Origin: Alsobacter sp046349155
GTDB taxonomy: Bacteria; Pseudomonadota; Alphaproteobacteria; Rhizobiales; Beijerinckiaceae
Direction of reading: 5' to 3'
Assembly (NCBI GenBank): GCA_046349155.1
Contig: JAXMCW010000002.1
Span: forward strand, 434,001-498,000
DNA: 64,000 bases
Numbering within the stretch: the first letter of the stretch is position 1; every line of letters begins with the position of its first letter. Position numbers and translations under genes: made by a program. Below are positions 62,330 to 64,000 of this stretch, piece by piece. A model generated the notes under the pieces. That model saw only the letters and a list, made by a program, of their open reading frames with translations. It searched no databases and was not told the origin of the DNA.

Positions 62330-62749
62330 ATGACCGCCTACGACCCCTCGAACGTCTTCGCCAAGATCCTGCGCGGCGAGCTGCCGTGCGAGAAGGTGTA
62401 CGAGGACGACGTGGCGCTGGCGCTCATGGACATCATGCCGCGCGGCGACGGGCATGTGCTGGTGATCCCCAAGGTGCCGGCCCGCGGCCTGCTCGACATC
62501 CGACCCGCCGACCTCGCGGCGCTGATCACGCGCGTCCAGACCGTGGCGGCCGCGGTGAAGAAGGGCATGGGCGCCGAGGGACTCACCATCCAGCAGTTCA
62601 ACGAGAGCGCCGGCGGGCAGGTGGTGTTCCACCTCCACTTCCACATCCTCCCCCGCTGGGACTGGGTGGCGCTGAAGCCTCATTCCGGCGCGATGGAGAA
62701 GCCCGAGGTGCTGAAGGTCCACGCGGACAAGATCCGCGCAGCGTTCTGA
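62330..62749 (+). CDS. HIT-family hydrolase
   Basis: A 139-residue histidine triad protein. DVALALMDIMPRGDGHVLVI precedes the hinge, and the family motif is present as VFHLHFHILPRW (HxHxH). HIT proteins hydrolyse purine nucleoside phosphoramidates or similar. It is the last plus-strand gene before the convergent azlDC genes. Confidence 0.92.
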   Translation: MTAYDPSNVFAKILRGELPCEKVYEDDVALALMDIMPRGDGHVLVIPKVPARGLLDIRPADLAALITRVQTVAAAVKKGMGAEGLTIQQFNESAGGQVVFHLHFHILPRWDWVALKPHSGAMEKPEVLKVHADKIRAAF

Positions 62750-62754
62750 CGCCC

Positions 62755-63108
62755 CTACCCCGCCAACCAGGCGCTGGCGATCAGCACGGCTTCGGCGGCG
62801 ATGACGCCGCCGATCAGGCTGCGGCGCAGGAGGAAGAAGGCGGCCGCGCCTGCCGCGATCGCGCCGAGGCGACCGGCCAGCGGCACCAGGGCCAGCGCGC
62901 CGCTGGGGGACAGCAGCAGCTTCACCACCACAGCGGAGAGGAGCACGGTCGCGACCATGCGGACCCATTCGACGAGAGGCGAGGTCTCGGACAACCCCCG
63001 CGAAAGGCCGACGCCCATGAGCCGCCAGAGCTCGTTCGGCAACACCGCGAAGACGATCAGCATCACGTAGGGCCAGAGCGGTCCATTCAGGAGGGCGAGG
63101 TCGCTCAT
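62755..63108 (-). CDS. azlD: AzlD-family branched-chain amino acid exporter subunit
   Basis: A 117-residue membrane protein with about four helices (YVMLIVFAVLPNELWRLMGV, TVLLSAVVVKLLLS, LGAIAAGAAAFFLLRR, AAEAVLIASAWLAG), the AzlD layout. Its ATG at 63108 overlaps the stop of azlC (ATGA). AzlC and AzlD together form an exporter for branched-chain amino acids or analogues. Confidence 0.88.
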   Translation of the reverse strand: MSDLALLNGPLWPYVMLIVFAVLPNELWRLMGVGLSRGLSETSPLVEWVRMVATVLLSAVVVKLLLSPSGALALVPLAGRLGAIAAGAAAFFLLRRSLIGGVIAAEAVLIASAWLAG

Positions 63109-63848
63109 GCCGCGCGCCTCCAGGGCCAGTTCGGCATGGCCCGGTTGGCCAGGAATGCGATCGTGCCGCCGACCAACCCCACCGCGAGAAGGTCGAAGCT
63201 GTCCCCGGCGACCCGGCTCATGACGGGCTCGAGGCCGAAACCCAGCGCGATGGCGAGCCAGTCGGCGGGCCGGCGCGCGCCCGCGCTGACGGACAGGGTG
63301 AAGAAGACGGGTGTCAGGAACAGCAAGGCGGCGGCCAGCGGCCCGGGCAGCGCTCCCATCAGGAAGTAGCCGGCCCCGGTGCCGAGCGCCGAGAAGCCCA
63401 GGCATGTGCAGGCGAAGCCGAAATAGAAGGCCGAACGGTATGGCGCAGGCACGCCGGGCAGCCGGCGCAGGCTCTCTGTCCAGACCGTGACGGCCACGAA
63501 ATGGGCGATCAGGGCCTGGCGGAGGAAGCCGTCGCCGGGCCGGCGCACCAGCGGCAGGATCGCCATGGTCATCGGCAGGAAGCGGATCGAGGAAATGCAG
63601 ATCGCGGCGGAGATGGCCAGCGGGGCCATGCCGGCGGCCAGCCCGCCATAGAAGATGACCTGGGCAGGCCCCGCCCAGACCAGGATGGTGGACAGCACGG
63701 CGGCCCCAACGGGGTGACCGACGTCGCGTGCCAGGCTGCCGATTCCCACCAGCGCCATGGAGACGGTCCATGCCGGCAACGAGAGCGCGGCGGCCGAGCC
63801 CTTGAGGAACCACCGCGTCGGTCGGGAAGGCTCGTCCTGCGTGTCCAC
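63105..63848 (-). CDS. azlC: AzlC-family branched-chain amino acid exporter
   Basis: A 247-residue membrane protein with about six to seven helices. LARDVGHPVGAAVLSTILVW, AGPAQVIFYGGLAAGMAP and RFLPMTMAILPLVRRP are typical of AzlC. The GTG start at 63848 lies four bases after the stop of an upstream small membrane gene. It partners with AzlD. Confidence 0.9.
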   Translation of the reverse strand: MDTQDEPSRPTRWFLKGSAAALSLPAWTVSMALVGIGSLARDVGHPVGAAVLSTILVWAGPAQVIFYGGLAAGMAPLAISAAICISSIRFLPMTMAILPLVRRPGDGFLRQALIAHFVAVTVWTESLRRLPGVPAPYRSAFYFGFACTCLGFSALGTGAGYFLMGALPGPLAAALLFLTPVFFTLSVSAGARRPADWLAIALGFGLEPVMSRVAGDSFDLLAVGLVGGTIAFLANRAMPNWPWRRAA

Positions 63849-63852
63849 GCGC

Positions 63853-64000
63853 TCAGGGCGCGGCGCGCTGGCTGTCCTTGCCGGACAGGATGGACATGAT
63901 CGGCGTGCCCTTGATCTGGTCGCGGACCTGCAGCCACGCCCAGTAACAGCCTATCGCGATGATTGGCACGACGATCCAGGCGATGATCTCTTCCGCCCGC
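63853..64000 (-). CDS. small membrane protein (C-terminal part)
   Basis: The last 48 codons of a gene running off the right edge: a helix (EEIIAWIVVPIIAIGCYWAW) and a polar tail (LQVRDQIKGTPIMSILSGKD then SQRAAP). It ends four bases before azlC on the same strand, so it belongs to that operon. No family is recognised. Confidence 0.6.
   Translation of the reverse strand, partial: RAEEIIAWIVVPIIAIGCYWAWLQVRDQIKGTPIMSILSGKDSQRAAP

Overview
The window looks like chromosomal DNA of a high-GC alphaproteobacterium of the order Hyphomicrobiales (Rhizobiales). The evidence is a divK-pleD pair next to a DUF3572 gene and a zinc-ribbon DinB, an EipB (DUF1849) envelope protein, an acetoacetyl-CoA ligase, and GTG/TTG-rich, tightly overlapping operons. 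The genus cannot be fixed from the sequence alone. Into this backbone, at a tRNA-Phe gene, a visibly less GC-rich element of about 23.4 kb is inserted (27924-51311), bounded by a 17-bp direct repeat.

Left backbone (1-27940). The ssu sulfonate-utilisation genes are at the left edge. They are followed by a DUF393 protein and a long minus-strand operon (11540 to 2424): class III aminotransferase, HAD phosphatase, arginase-like protein, two half-size SMR/EamA transporters around a GNAT/FemAB-like acyltransferase, a NtrB/NtrC-type two-component system, a DUF2147 protein and a small secreted protein. Most junctions overlap by 1-20 bases, so this looks like a regulated but uncharacterised pathway. 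Next come an alpha/beta hydrolase, tRNA-Gln, an RND efflux pair, small conserved proteins, acetoacetyl-CoA ligase, an AsmA-like protein, a PotGHI-type polyamine ABC transporter with a Crp-family regulator, an aldose-1-epimerase-like protein and tRNA-Phe.

Integrated element (27924-51311). The right end carries an RHH protein, an excisionase-like HTH protein and a tyrosine integrase beside attR. The centre carries a second tyrosine recombinase, a serine recombinase, HTH proteins, a DUF3987 helicase-like protein and several small membrane or lipoprotein genes. The left half is a minus-strand chain: RHH protein, DUF5681 protein, two small proteins, two podovirus-like internal virion/ejection proteins, a small secreted protein and a SleB-type cell wall hydrolase. 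I see no portal, large terminase, capsid or tail genes, so this is either a decayed prophage or a phage satellite. A candidate PD-(D/E)XK-like nuclease with atypical base composition (29919-31076) looks like cargo. Five copies of a short repeat built from TGCCAAA units are scattered through the element. Two of them lie in frame near the N-termini of adjacent genes.

Right backbone (51312-64000). An FkbM methyltransferase, a Crp/Fnr regulator, PleD and DivK (cell-cycle signalling), DUF3572 and DNA polymerase IV, a GFA-family protein between two diverged copies of a 46-bp repeat, EipB, a RidA-glycerophosphodiesterase pair, a DUF482 GNAT protein, a HIT protein and an AzlCD exporter with a small membrane protein running off the right edge.
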